NCBI GenBank assembly: GCA_934045905.1
Contig: OW203768.1
Coordinates: 19,792,770 to 19,856,769, forward strand
Direction of reading: 5' to 3'
Origin: Leuctra nigra
Taxonomy: Eukaryota > Arthropoda > Insecta > Plecoptera > Leuctridae
DNA length: 64,000 bases
Made by a program: the position numbers and the translations under genes. Below, piece after piece: positions 1 to 11,700 of this stretch. The notes beneath the pieces were generated by a model. The model was not told the DNA's origin and made no database searches. It saw only the letters and a list, made by a program, of their open reading frames with translations. Position 1 is the first letter of the stretch. Each line of letters starts with the position of its first letter.

Positions 1-1
1 C

Positions 2-95
2 TGCTTGTCACTCGTGCTCGCTATTGACATCAGCCACTGCTTGTCACTCGTGCTCGCTATTGACATCAGCCACTGCGTGTCACTCGTGCTCACTC
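2..95. repeat. 36-bp tandem repeat
   Basis: Two perfect copies of a 36-bp unit (2-37 and 38-73) are followed by a partial, diverged third copy. Each unit ends in gacatcagccac, which resembles a 3' splice site. The unit is a multiple of three, so it also keeps a reading frame open. Confidence 0.85.
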
Positions 96-246
96 GTGCT
101 GCTCCGATGAAGCAAGTTGGCGCAGGCAGTCGGAGTCGGAACTCTCAGACTGGGATGCTCTGGAAATGCAATCCGCAGGCCCGGTTTCGTTCCTCGAGAC
201 AGTCCACTGGACGAAAGTTTTTCCCTGTCAGGATGCAAGATGAAAG
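64..246 (+). CDS. possible terminal exon of an unknown upstream gene
   Basis: After an AG at the end of the 36-bp repeat, one frame stays open to TGA at 244-246. It gives an acidic, tryptophan-containing C-terminus (SESELSDWDALEMQSAGPV then FLETVHWTKVFPCQDAR). Amino-acid use looks more like coding sequence than the surrounding AT-rich DNA. I do not recognise the family, and there is no start codon or second exon in view. It could be chance; a competing open frame (5-271) reads through the repeat. Confidence 0.22.
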
Positions 247-305
247 TACCCTAAAGGCCACCATTTTTTAAAGACAATTGATCTTCAAATCGTTGTAATA
301 GCTCT

Positions 306-474
306 CTGTACATCAGAGGTAGAAGGGCGGAAGTCTAATTCAATTAATGTGAGCTCATAATCCAGTATTTCATGATTCATCCATCATATTTTTGTAATGG
401 TGACACGAGTCAATGTGTAAGAGAATGCAACATCGAGAAAATGGACTTCCGCCCTTTTACCTCTAAGGTAACAG
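306..474. mobile_element. MITE, 'gcggaagtc' family, copy 1
   Basis: Inverted termini: ctgtacatcagaggtagaag at the left pairs with the complement of cttttacctctaaggtaacag at the right, with ggcggaagtc/gacttccgcc just inside. The interior (taatggtgacac, gtgtaagagaatgcaac) is shared with the copies at 4428-4662 and 31894-32167. There is no coding capacity. Confidence 0.75.
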
Positions 475-539
475 ATATAATGGGTAATTTGCCCATGTAA
501 ATGGTATGTAAAAACTCAATGGGGGGATTCATATTCCAC

Positions 540-650
540 CTTTCCCTTCCTCCTCAAGTGACCTAGTAATGATGATGATGAAGAGTATGTAAAGGACATC
601 GGTGGGAAGGCAGCGGTCGCGCCCTATTAGATAAACCTCCTCTCGATAGA
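540..650 (-). mobile_element. SINE tail fragment
   Basis: The order tgatgatgatg, then ggtgggaaggcagcggtcgcg matches the 3' body of the tRNA-derived SINE at 52235-52520 (gatgatgattg ... ggtgggaaggaggcggtcgtgg). The tRNA-like head is not present, so this is a truncated copy or only the conserved core. Confidence 0.45.
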
Positions 651-819
651 CGGGAACCTCGAACCTCGAACCTCGAAACCTCGGGGCTCGGGAGGAACGA
701 CAGTGATGGGTAGCGAACGCCAGAATTGTTCTGACAAAGACTTCTGGAGAAAAAAATTGATGAGGATTAAAAACTCTTATAACGTACACCCAACAAATCG
801 TAAAACGGTATTTGAATGA

Positions 820-1000
820 CACGGATTGGCTACTGGTTAGGTTCCTTGACAATCAATCCTTATTATTATCAATGAAATCAGAGCTCAACTACTAGAGGTA
901 GATGACGAGTTAGCATAGACTTCGTCGGATGATGCCATCACATTTTTCAGCCAATCCATTTCTTTCAAATACCGTTTTATCATTACCACTTATTTCAACA
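820..1000. repeat. dispersed repeat shared with 15575-15745
   Basis: The strings ggttccttgacaatcaatcc, atcaatgaaat and gagctca occur in the same order here and at 15575-15745, followed by similar sequence ending near tttcag..aatcc.atttcttt. No inverted ends or coding sequence seen. Confidence 0.5.
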
Positions 1001-1186
1001 ATGAGAAGTCTGATATAAAAGTGTAGGTTACACGTTGTGTTCTGATAGCTATTCAGTATTCAGTAAAATGAAAGATGTATGAATCAGTAATATATGGTCC
1101 ATTTCGGGTAAATAATCGAACCTTGCTTACTCCAAAGGGTTTTCATGGCTCACACGAGATTTCACTCAATTAAAAAAAATGAACTA

Positions 1187-1204
1187 CCCCCCCCCCCCCC
1201 CCCC
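1187..1204. repeat. poly-C run
   Basis: Uninterrupted run of 18 cytosines. Confidence 0.95.
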
Positions 1205-1383
1205 TCATTTACGACCTCTTTGCCAGTGCACCCCGTGCGCAATTGTTGTCTAGTTGTCTGGAATCTTGTCCCATCACGTACGGTCACTGACGGCCGACAA
1301 CTGCATCTCTGCAATTAGTCACAACTCATGTTACCTCTGATCGCTCCAGTTCCCACACTCAGCTCCTCCAACCTGCATCGCTG

Positions 1384-1386
<3 letters not shown>

Positions 1387-1442
<56 letters not shown>
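1387..1442. repeat. (CA)n microsatellite
   Basis: A perfect CA dinucleotide tract of about 28 units. The open frame through it (1328-1522) is low-complexity and is not taken as a gene. Confidence 0.95.
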
Positions 1443-1443
<1 letters not shown>

Positions 1444-1737
1444 CCATGTCACGGCCACGAGGAAAACACATGCCATTGTGTCGCGGAGAAAAGCGTTTTG
1501 TTTTGCGACGACATCGTCGTGATTACTTCATTTCGCGTGTTGATTGCTTTTCTTGGCACTGCATTATGATGTCTTATTATTAACTTATAAATAGGTATTA
1601 AATCTTATTATGAACAAACAAACTAAATGACGGATGTAATACGTTTCACTTTCATGTCAGTCTCTTGATTGTCCTCTAGAATTACGGGATGTTTCCGATA
1701 ACCTGGCGAATTTCGTAGCGTAGATTTATTTTATTTT

Positions 1738-2233
1738 GAACTAGCTGACTTGCCCGGCGTTGCTCGTGCTGGTGGGGAGGGATTTAAGTAACCCGCATTA
1801 CACCTATGTGAGACGGGTTGCCTATATTTCCCGGCGCAGCAACCCTGTCCATAGAGATCCATATACGCCTGTGAGATATACAACCCAAATTCTTGAAATC
1901 TCAGCATGTGAAAGTCTTCCCAGACGGGTTGAAGGTCACCTGAGCGCACTGTAAGTCGTGATGAGCCGCAATTTCAAGCATCAGTAGTTTGGAAAACTTG
2001 CAAAACATCATGCACGCACTCGTCTTTGCAGAACAGTGTATTTAATTCTTTCTTAGGGGTGTTTTATTTGTCAATTAGGAGTGATTTGCGAAATGGGGTT
2101 AAGTACCCTACGATGTGCCTCATAGAAACTCCATACCAAATTTGGTTGAAATCGGTCCAAGGGTGTAGGAATGCAAGAAGAACGTACATAGAGACAGACA
2201 GACATATACATACATTCTACTTTATAGATAGAA
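1738..2233 (+). mobile_element. retroposon-like element with a TAGATAGA tail
   Basis: The head ctagctgacttgcccggcg and the tail (aaatcggtcc, acagacagacatatacatac, then ttatagatagaag) are typical of short retroposons and RTE-type 3' ends in arthropods. The interior holds only overlapping short open frames on both strands. The boundaries are estimates because no clear target duplication is visible. Confidence 0.5.
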
Positions 2234-2235
2234 GA

Positions 2236-2645
2236 TGATTATGATGATGGAGATTATTGTGAATAATACGTAAAAAAAATGGTTGGTTTGGTAGGAGGCG
2301 GTCGTGGCATATTAACAAAGATTGAAAACCTTCCCAGCATTTTCTCTCGACTAAAGACCATTTGAAACCTTAGTCAGGAAGGTCGGTCGTACTCGTAGGA
2401 ACCATTCCGGCCTGGCCTTCCCACCAGTGCTGGACTCCCCCGGATCGGGCCCGTTAGGTCGACCCCCTCCCCTTGCCCTCCAATAATGATCAACAAAGTT
2501 AAATATATCAATTAATGTGCGCAATATAACCTCGTCGTTGACGCGCCATTAAACCAAACTAATCTAATCTAATCCGAACCCGGGACCCCGGAAAGAAAGT
2601 AGAGCTTCACTGACTGAACCAACTTGTTACGAAGCTCTTTTCCAT
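2236..2645 (-). mobile_element. tRNA-derived SINE (minus strand), decayed
   Basis: On the minus strand a decayed tRNA-like head (agttggttcagtcagtgaagc, later gggttcgg, resembling A and B boxes) is followed by the conserved body (ggtcgtggc, cttcccagcattt, agtcaggaaggtcgg) and a short trinucleotide-rich tail near 2240. It has the same architecture as 52235-52520. Confidence 0.5.
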
Positions 2646-4427
2646 ATTTTTGCTTAGTTCTCAAAGCTAATGCAGAGATTATTGTTAATTATTATGATGG
2701 TCATGCATCCTGGTCATTGCTTTCAAAACCACATCGCCTAAATCATCAATTTTCCCCACAACGAAATATGGACAAGATTTCAAAAAATATTCCTTCAGAA
2801 CTGGCAACGTCACGATTTAGAAGAAAAAATCAGGCTTCATCCGAGCTTATATACGAAACACTCATTGCACTTACAACGCAGTGCATAATGCAGTATGCAC
2901 TATGCACCAGTACCTACTCCGGAGTCCGGATGTCCTGGGTTCCATTCCATTCTCGCCCAATATAGTGCCAATGAAAGTAATCATACTTTCTCGTAAATAA
3001 CGACTCTGATTCTGATTTGAGCACAAAGTACTATTACACCGCCATGATTTAAGCGCCTGCTACTTCCGCTATTGTTATCTATACGTCGTGTCCCGTATCA
3101 ACTATCACTTTCGGAGGTGTGTATTCCATCGACACCGGTTGCGGTTGTGATAAGCCATGATAAGTTCATTCACGTTCCACTCCTTGGGCGCGCATTTAGA
3201 ACATTACATCAAATCACTGTTTCCTTGTTCAATATTAAACAATGGTGCAAATCGGCTTCAAGGATCATATCTTCTGGTTACCTCAAAGAATAAAGTCCCA
3301 TTCAGTATTCACAATGTAAACGAATTACATAAAATGTTTGGCTGCGCTAATATTTTTGCTAAGTGACCCTTTAGTAGATACTTACTTTAAACAATTGTAA
3401 ACACATTAGTTTATACATACGTGTTATTGTGAATGGGTCTTGAAGTTTTAGCAGGAATTGGTATTTTCTTACCAATATTAAATTATGTAGGTGTAAAAAA
3501 GAACCTGCTAGTTATAGAATTGTAAATAGTTGTGTCATCGTGTAGTTTTTTTAGAGTAGGTATGTAGTAGTTATCAAAGATTATGGCCTCTTTTTGGGGG
3601 AGATTGAGAGTTTTGAAATTGACCAATGGAATTGAAATATAGCAGAAAATTAATTTTGAAATGAACTCGTTTTTTGTTTGTTAACTTGAACTTTTGAAAG
3701 TTCTTTTTTCAAATGAACTTTTGATAGTTCTTTTTAAAAAAGAACTTCCCCAAGAATGCGTGAAAACCATGACAGGACGGTGGCTCAACGATCACAATTA
3801 CTTCTTCATCATACTCATCGGCGGAGAGCGTTGTATTAAATGTTGAATGAACACGAAGTGGCAGTGAATGTGTTGTGTTGGTGTTCCAGGTGTTCTTGTT
3901 GTGTATTGTGATTGGTGTTCCAGGTGTTCTTCTCGGTGTGTTCCGCTGAGTTGTGTGAAGAAACGCTCATCCAGCTGCACGAGTATGAAATCGGACTTAA
4001 TTTAAACTCGACAGTCAGGTAATGACTCATATTACTACTCTCAATCAACACGCCCTACGTTTCATTCAATCTCATTAGTGCCCTAATCATGCCCTAATCG
4101 TAGTCCATCCATAATTAATTTTGTCTTTATCTCCTGACGAGTGGTGAAACTCGGTTTTCATTTGATCACCATTTTTGAAGTTAGACTTGTAATAATTCAG
4201 AAAAAAATATGCTTCATAATTGATCGGGCTTACTGTGTGAATTTTTATAGATTTTTGTCTCACTTAATACGTTCCCAAAAATTTAAAATGTGCGAAGTGG
4301 TCCAAATTGGTCGACCTACCCTATTATGCATTTGGTGTGTGATGGTATCAATTAACTTTAAACTATGTTGTTTACCTGCATGTACCCTTTATTTACACAT
4401 AAAATAACACACAATATCACAAAATAT
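2646..4427. other. no gene recognised
   Basis: AT-rich sequence with short open frames only (longest about 110 codons, 2624-2965, no recognisable motif). The string ttggtgttccaggtgttctt occurs twice (around 3879 and 3914). Small hairpins formed by agttctttttt/aaaaaagaact lie near 3700-3745. Confidence 0.6.
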
Positions 4428-4662
4428 CTGTACCTCAGAAGTAGAAGGGAGGAAGTCTAATTTCTCGATTTTACGTTGCACACTTTTGACATTCGACTGT
4501 TTTGACCAAATACAGATATTGAAGTATTCTCTTACACAATGACTATGTACGTCACTACTACAAATGTGATTGGATGGAGGCAGAATTATACTGGTTTATG
4601 AGCTCACCTCGCGAATAATTAAAGTGGGCGGACTTCCGCCCTTATCTACTTCTGATGTAGGT
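4428..4662. mobile_element. MITE, 'gcggaagtc' family, copy 2
   Basis: Inverted ends ctgtacctcagaagtag and ctacttctgatgtag, with ggaggaagtc/gacttccgcc inside. The interior (attctcttacacaatgac, acaaatgtgattggatgg) is that of copy 1 in the opposite orientation. Confidence 0.75.
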
Positions 4663-4787
4663 TCTACACATATTATGCAAGTTCATCGAAGACACACGTT
4701 TTTAAAGATTACATTTTCTAAATGGAATATAATGCAATAAGTGGAATAGTACCTAAGAATACCTAAAAATTCCATTTAAAAAGTCCA

Positions 4788-4932
4788 GGGGCTGAATTCA
4801 CGAAAGGTATTATCTGCTAGGTATACGTAGGAATTATCTTTTGATTTAATACCAAAAACACCATTGTTAAATGAAAGATATAGCCAAAGATAGTACGTAT
4901 TTAGGAAATAATACTTTTTGTGAATATGACCC
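4788..4932. mobile_element. small foldback MITE
   Basis: The left end gggctgaattcacgaaaggt is an imperfect inverted repeat of the right end (actttttgtgaatatgaccc). The arms continue inward through tattatc/aataata. No coding content. Confidence 0.65.
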
Positions 4933-4972
4933 TTGATTATAAAACACATTTTGCCAATTTATGTGTGTGTGT

Positions 4973-4994
4973 GGGGGGGGGGGGGGGGGGGGGG
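4973..4994. repeat. poly-G run
   Basis: 22 consecutive guanines after a short (GT)n tract. Confidence 0.95.
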
Positions 4995-5052
4995 CTGTTA
5001 CCCCAATCTTCCTGAACACAATTTGCTACTGCAGTTGCCTTGTATGTGAGGT

Positions 5053-5700
5053 GACACTGACCGTTGAACTCTGTGTTGTTCCAGCGTGCTGCCGTGCAGC
5101 TTGTACTACGACGGCTGCACGGAGCCTTGTACGTGACACTGACAGTTGAACTCTGTGTTGTTCCAGCGTGCTGCCGTGCAGCTTGTACTACGACGGCTGC
5201 ACGGAGCCTTGTACGTACACTGACCGTTGAACTCTGTGTTGTTCCAGCGTGCTCCCGTGCAGCTTGTACTACGACGGCTGCACTGAGCCTTGTACGTACA
5301 CTGACCGTTGAACTCTGTGTTGTTCCAGCGCTGCCGTGCAGCTTGTACTACGACGGCTGCACGGAGCCTTGTACGTGACACTGACCGTTGAACTCTGTGT
5401 TGTTCCAGCGTGCTCCCGTGCAGCTTGTACTACGACGGCTGCACGGAGCCTTGTACGTGACACTGACCGTTGAACTCTGTGTTGTTCCAGCGTGCTCCCG
5501 TGCAGCTTGTACTACGACGGCTGCACGGAGCCTTGTACGTGACACTGACCGTTGAACTCTGTGTTGTTCCAGCGTGCTCCCGTGCAGCTTGTACTACGAC
5601 GGCTGCACGGAGCCTTGTACGTGACACTGACAGTTGAACTCTGTGTTGTTCCAGCGTGCTCCCGTGCAGCTTGTACTACGACGGCTGCACGGAGCAAGTG
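5053..5700 (+). repeat. tandem array: eight copies of a 3' splice site plus exon start
   Basis: Eight tandem copies (unit 80-82 bp, starts near 5053, 5135, 5217, 5298, 5379, 5461, 5543, 5625). Each contains ttgaactctgtgttgttccag, which ends in a good 3' splice site, followed by the first ~40 bases of the downstream exon (encoding LPCSLYYDGCTE). Only the last copy runs on into the real exon at 5655. The other copies end in gccttgtacgtgac. The unit is not a multiple of three, so the long open frames across the array on either strand are artefacts of repetition. Confidence 0.92.
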
Positions 5701-8700
5701 ACCTCCAGCGGCGAGGTGCAGGAGGACCGCGTCAGCAAGAAGGAGGCGGCGCCCTCGTCGGGATGGGAGAGGTTCGTGGCGTCGGTGGGCGCGAGACTGA
5801 CGGTCGCGCAGGTTGTGGAGAAGATCAAGACGGACGCGTGTCTCACCTTCGACTTCCTCATGCTCTTGCTCATCGCCGCGTGAGTACAACCGCGGCAATC
5901 TCCTTTCACCCTCCACCATGTGCAAACAACTTGTCCAGTGAGAAGGGTCGAGGGGACGGAGCGTAAAGTACAGTATATGCATGGAAAGGGGAAAGGAGGG
6001 TGACAGCCACTTTTTGCCGCCAGCGTACATTCTTTCGTCAATACATTCTATTGTAGTAAATTGTAAATAATGATATAATAATGATAAACACACGTATAAC
6101 TGGAGAAATGCAAAATTTTCATTCTTAAAAATCAATTTCATGTCATGGGACATTTTGGCAGGTCATGAGAATCAGATTTGTTTAATTCCCCAACAATGTG
6201 TTACCATGGTGATATATTATTTTGTTGCTGACAACACAAGAATTATGAAGTCAATGTCAATTGACCAATGTAGGTGGGCGTTGCCTTATGAAAGACAAAA
6301 GTATTACCATGGTAACTCCAGGGTTCTTAGAAAAATAACAATTTTTCATTGAAACAAATGAAATTCAAAAAGATCAAATAATTTAGCTCACACGTGTTTA
6401 ATAGTTTAATTTACCACTTGAAATAGAACAATCAATATATTTAAACTCATATAAATCATGTTTGATGATTGCTGGACAATTATTACAGTGGTACAACGAA
6501 ACAAATTATATTTTGTCAGGTATGTTGCCAAATTGTTTTACTTTTTAATGGCTTCTGTCACTGGATTGTTTCGTCAACTTAAAAAGGCCTTAGCTCTCAT
6601 ATGATAAGTTAATTGAGACTGAACAAGATTCAAGTAGATAGTTTAAATCATTACTATTATTAATGGCAATAGTAGATTGTAAAACTGTTAAATTCTGTAA
6701 GAAACAGCTGTTTGCTGTTAACTGACAGTTGTTTGGTCACTGACAGCTGTCAGTGACCAAACATTGACTTTTGTTTTATGACGTAGTGGGGGGAGGAGAT
6801 CTACATTGGTCAATTTTCCTCTTTTAAAATTAGAAGAAATTTATCAAACTTTGTAAATTAATTCTGCGAAATCTATTCATCAATCATCCCACAAAAAATA
6901 ACAACAACAGATCAACTTTCATAAAATAACTAATATTCTCAAAAATCTAATGTACTTATAAGTACATTGTACTTAATGTACTTATAAAAACGCATAAATG
7001 CGTTTTTTTTTAAATTTATGAACACAATTACTTGCTTTTACTTACAATACCTACAGTACCACGAGGGAAGGAATGAAAATAGAATCTACATACAATGGCT
7101 CCATATAGTGGAATATACAGCTTTTAAGTGCTTTTTAAGTTCTAAAATTTACATGGTTTTGGCGAGGTGGTTGGTGATTTGTGGCGTTTTTGGAGAATTT
7201 TAGAATTTTACGTAGGAAACAAAACAAAATACATAGAGGCATTAGAGGCACTTGCCTCTAAAACCTTTTTCTATTTGTTATTCACGATGCCATCATGGAA
7301 TTTGTTTACGTTCTCGTTTAATTTGTAATTAATAATTATTAGAGATTTCAATACAGGATGTGATTCTTGGCTCAGAGTGTTAATTTACAATTCAAATTTT
7401 AAGAAGATTTAATATGGAATGTAAATGTCCAATTTTCATCACAAGCTGCATGCATTATGTGCATTTGTAATTAGTAGGTACTGTGAGTCAACTTAAAAAT
7501 AATAGTTATTTTATATTAAATGCGTAATAATATTGTAGAATATGCATGTGACTTTAGTCTTTACTATTCTTGATTTTCTTGAACATCAATTTAATGACGC
7601 ACTATAAAAGAAGCATTGGAGATTACGACTAATGCAATTCTATACTTCAAGGAAAGGCAAGAGAAACTTTATTATAAATTAAGCTCCATTAATTCCTATG
7701 TTCTAAGAACTTTTTGAAGTCTTGTAAACCTGAATGGTCGAGCTTTTTTCGTCCAAATGGACTTTTACAACTGTTAAAAGCTGAGTAGAATAGGGAAGAA
7801 TAGAATACATTTTTTCCATAATTTTTTTCAAAATATCAACTTGTATGTTTGTAAAACACACTCGTTTCACACTAAAAAGTGTAAATTTACTTTCATAAAT
7901 ATGAAAATTATGAAAATGTACACTATTGAATGTGAAAATAGTGTGTTTTACCAACAAATATGTTGTTATTAAGTAATGTAATTTTGAAATTAGGGACATT
8001 TTACGTAGAGGCTATTTCCCACTTCTTGTAGTAAAGGTAACTAATTGCATTATATTTCTGTGCAGTGTGGTTGCTACGTTGGGCCTCATTGAGAACAGCA
8101 CGGTGATGTTGGTCGCCAGTATGCTCATCTCTCCACTGATGGTACGTTTCCGTACATGAACACATTTCTCTGTCCATCACACCCGCGATGAAGCTGCGAC
8201 GTAACATGTGAATGATTGTACGTAGGGTCCGATAATGGCGGGTACGTTTGGCAACGTGATCGAGGATCGGCGGCTGCGGAAGATGGGCGTTCTCAACGAA
8301 CTCGTCGGACTGTTCATCTGCCTTCTCGTCGGCTTTGTCATCGGCCTTGCTTGCGGTGCCATCGACATGGGCACAGGGAATCTACCGACTGAGGAGATGC
8401 TCTCACGGTGAGTACTGACTGAGGAGGTGCTCTCACGGTGAGTACTGACTGAGGAAAGACTGTTATGTAGTTCAAAAACGATCTTCAATATGCAATACAA
8501 AATGCAGAAAATTTTAATTTCTCTTTATTTAAAGAACACTAGTAATAATAAATATCTGTCTCCCGTTTCCAACACAATGTCGGGTCGGGGGGTGGAATTC
8601 CACCATCCATCTTGGGCCTTCGCTTCAGTGATGTCGGGTGGCCGGTCCTGACACATCACACTCTTCTTCTTCCTCCTCCTCTTCGTATTCTGGTTGCTGC

Positions 8701-11700
8701 CGCTCCACCATGACTCTCCACCTCTCTCTGTCCTCCCACAATCTTCCTGCAGTCACTGTTCCCCACTCCTCACCTCTTTCCTCTACATCCCACTTCACCT
8801 GGTCCTCCCACTTCACTCTCGGTCTACCCCTTCTGCTTTCCCGGTCTCTCGCTCTTTCAAATTCTCTCTTCGGTATTCTCTTGGGATTCATTCTGTTAGC
8901 GCCTATTTTTGAACTTCTCATAACACCCTCATGGTTGCCAACCCCTTTGTCTTTAGTTCCGCCAAGGTCCGCATTTCACACCTTTGCCTCCCCCTCAGTC
9001 ACCATCCATCCGTCATGGAGAGGAGCCAGGATTAATTTCGGATCCTGTTTATTGCGTTAGTGTGCGTTTGCGTTTTATTTAGTTTAGTTCTTTATTCGTG
9101 TATTGTCTCCTCAAGTGTATTCATCAACTCATCACTTAATTTAATAAATAACATTTCGTTTCTTTAAATATCATGAACTGTGTTTACTTTAAAGCCCGTA
9201 ATCCTGACCACGTTTTTCAAACAAAGTGTTTTTAAGTATTCATCAGCGAAGAAAAAGCAAGGTTTAACATTTCAGAAGTGGGATATATCACAAATATCCA
9301 CACGCGCCCACGAACCGCTTGCCGTCCATTTCATTATTCGTATTGTGAACATTCATTTGTGAACATTTCGTCCGCGTCGCGTGTTGCAGTTTACATTCGC
9401 AAAACTGTACCGCCATTGTTTGTCACCCCCTCGCATCGCGCAACAGGTGCGGCTGGCTAACGGAAGTGTTACTGCCGCATTCCTGAACTTTCCGTCCGCT
9501 ACCCTTGTGTCGACCAATCACGAGGCTGTTTCCGTTGGCGCCAATGAACACGTGTAAGTCTGGAGAGGTTTGACTATTGCACCATGCCGGCTGTAGTAGC
9601 TAAACGTAAGCGGCCAGTGCGGGCGAAGAAGGCCCCTGCCAGGCGGGCGGCGAGCCCCACGGCTAGTGTATCAAGCGAAGCATCGTCAATGCAATCGATG
9701 ATGCAAATGATGGTGGAGGAGAACCGGCGCCGCGACGACCTAATGAAGTCTATGTTCGAGAAACTTAGCACCGGGAACATCACCTCGGCAGCAAACATCA
9801 TGCTCCCGGATCTGGCCAAGTGCGTTGCGGATTTCGATGGCGAAACGGGCAGCCATGCTGGGGAGTGGTTACGCTCCTTGAATGCAACCAGCGCCCTCTA
9901 CAACTGGCCGGACCAGGTCACGCTGGAGACGGCCAGGTCGCACCTCACCGGAGCAGCTCGCCAGTGGTACCTTAATAGGTATGACGTTGTAATCGCTTGG
10001 CAGTTGTGCCGGGAGGCCTTCAAGGCAACGTACGTCGGGCAGACCAGCCTGCCCGAGAGATGGAAGCGCATGACCGAGCGCGAGCAACAGCAAGGTGAAA
10101 GCGTCAACCTCTACTTTCACCACAAGGTGAGGTTGTGTAAGCGCCTCGACCTCACTTTCGCCGACACGAAAAAGCAGCTCATCATCGGGCTGCTCTCGCA
10201 GTCGCTTAGTGCCTCCCTCGCTTCGCGGCAGCATGCCTCCGAGGAAGAACTTCTCCGGGACATCGCCGACCTGGAGGAGATCGACCGTGAGCGGAGCGCG
10301 CGGGCTCGTGCAAAGAAGAGCAGCGACTCGACCACAACGAAACCAGCTTCATCCCAAGTGAAGCCGACGCCGAGCACGCACGTGCCACCGCCTGAACCGT
10401 CACCGTCCCCGTCTCAGACTACGAAGACAACACCGGCCTCAAAGAGTGATGAGAAGAAGTGTTACAACTGTCATCGCACGGGACACTTGTCACGCGATTG
10501 TCCAGAACCGCAGCGTCCCCGCTACTGTGTTCGATGCAAGAAGGAGGGACACACGCAGAAGTACTGCAGCCTTCCAGCTCCTTCTGCAACAACGACGACT
10601 TCTGAAACCAGCACCGTCGGCTTGATCAGCAGTCCAGAAGGACTTGGACCCGAGATGTACCTTCGTACGGCACAGATCAACGGCCGACCTGTCAAGGCAC
10701 TCATCGACCCTGGCAGCTCGAGTTGCATCCTGCAGGCAAGCGCAGCTGTGCGCTGCGGTCTGACATCAACTCCGACCGAGAATGTTCTTACCGGCTTTGG
10801 TGACATCCAGACAAGAGCTCTTGGTAAGCTCTCAGCAAGCATCGAAGTTGATGGCGTCCGCGTCGATGATGTGTGTCTTCTAGTTGTACCAGACACTGCG
10901 CAGCCCGTCGAAATGATTATCGGACGCACTTGGACCGACCAGCCGCACGTGATCTATGCAAAGGTCAACGATGAACTGATCATCACCAACAGCAAGGGTG
11001 ACTTGCTACAGCAACTGATCACCTCTGATCCTGAGCCTATCGCCAAGAAGCTCAACCTACGAGTCAAGCGCATCGTCGAGAACTCTGTGAACTTCGTACA
11101 AGTTCTCCAATCCGCTACTACAAATGAAAAATCAATGGCCCACTGCGAACAGCCAAAAGCCCGACCGTCCCTGATTACCGAGTTCACCGACTCTGTTGAC
11201 TTGTCCGTGCCTGTCAACGCAACTGTCAACGTTGGTGACAGTTCAACACACACCGTCCAGCCCGACTGCGTGAGTCAAGACGTCGCTTGCCTCCACAGTC
11301 CAATTGGAAACACCGTTCAGCCAAGACTTCTGAATCCCATTCCACCAGGAAAACATCCGTTCCAAGTCACTACCATCGAAAAGATTCAGCGCGATCTTAA
11401 TTCTGCTGTAAATAAGACTACATTGAGTACACCATTTGAATTACTAAATGGGTACAAGCCAAGATTCAACGATGGACTGCTTCGAACATTGACCGAAGAA
11501 GCAGACTACGTCGACTGGCAGAATCCATCTCGATTGCAAGAGGATGCGTGAGAATCCATCCTCAAGAAGAAACAATCGATGAAGTCAAGTTTCGACAAGC
11601 GACGATTCGAAGGCATCGCATTCGCTAAAGGGGACATCGTCGTCATGCATCGGGCACCTGTTGACACAGGCCAGTCAACAAAAGCACAGACCAAATTTCG

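Noticed and set aside
1328..1522. Open frame across the CA microsatellite
   Set aside because: Low-complexity Thr-His repeat; no supporting signal.
5064..5627. Overlapping open frames on both strands across the 82-bp array
   Set aside because: They arise because the same short unit is repeated and its length is not a multiple of three; no domain, and the real exon starts only in the last copy.
8001..8500. Minus-strand frames opposite DUF389 exons
   Set aside because: Shadows of the plus-strand exons, which match a known family and have consistent splice phases.
9574..10929. Several minus-strand frames opposite gag
   Set aside because: Shadows of a GC-rich coding region; no motifs.
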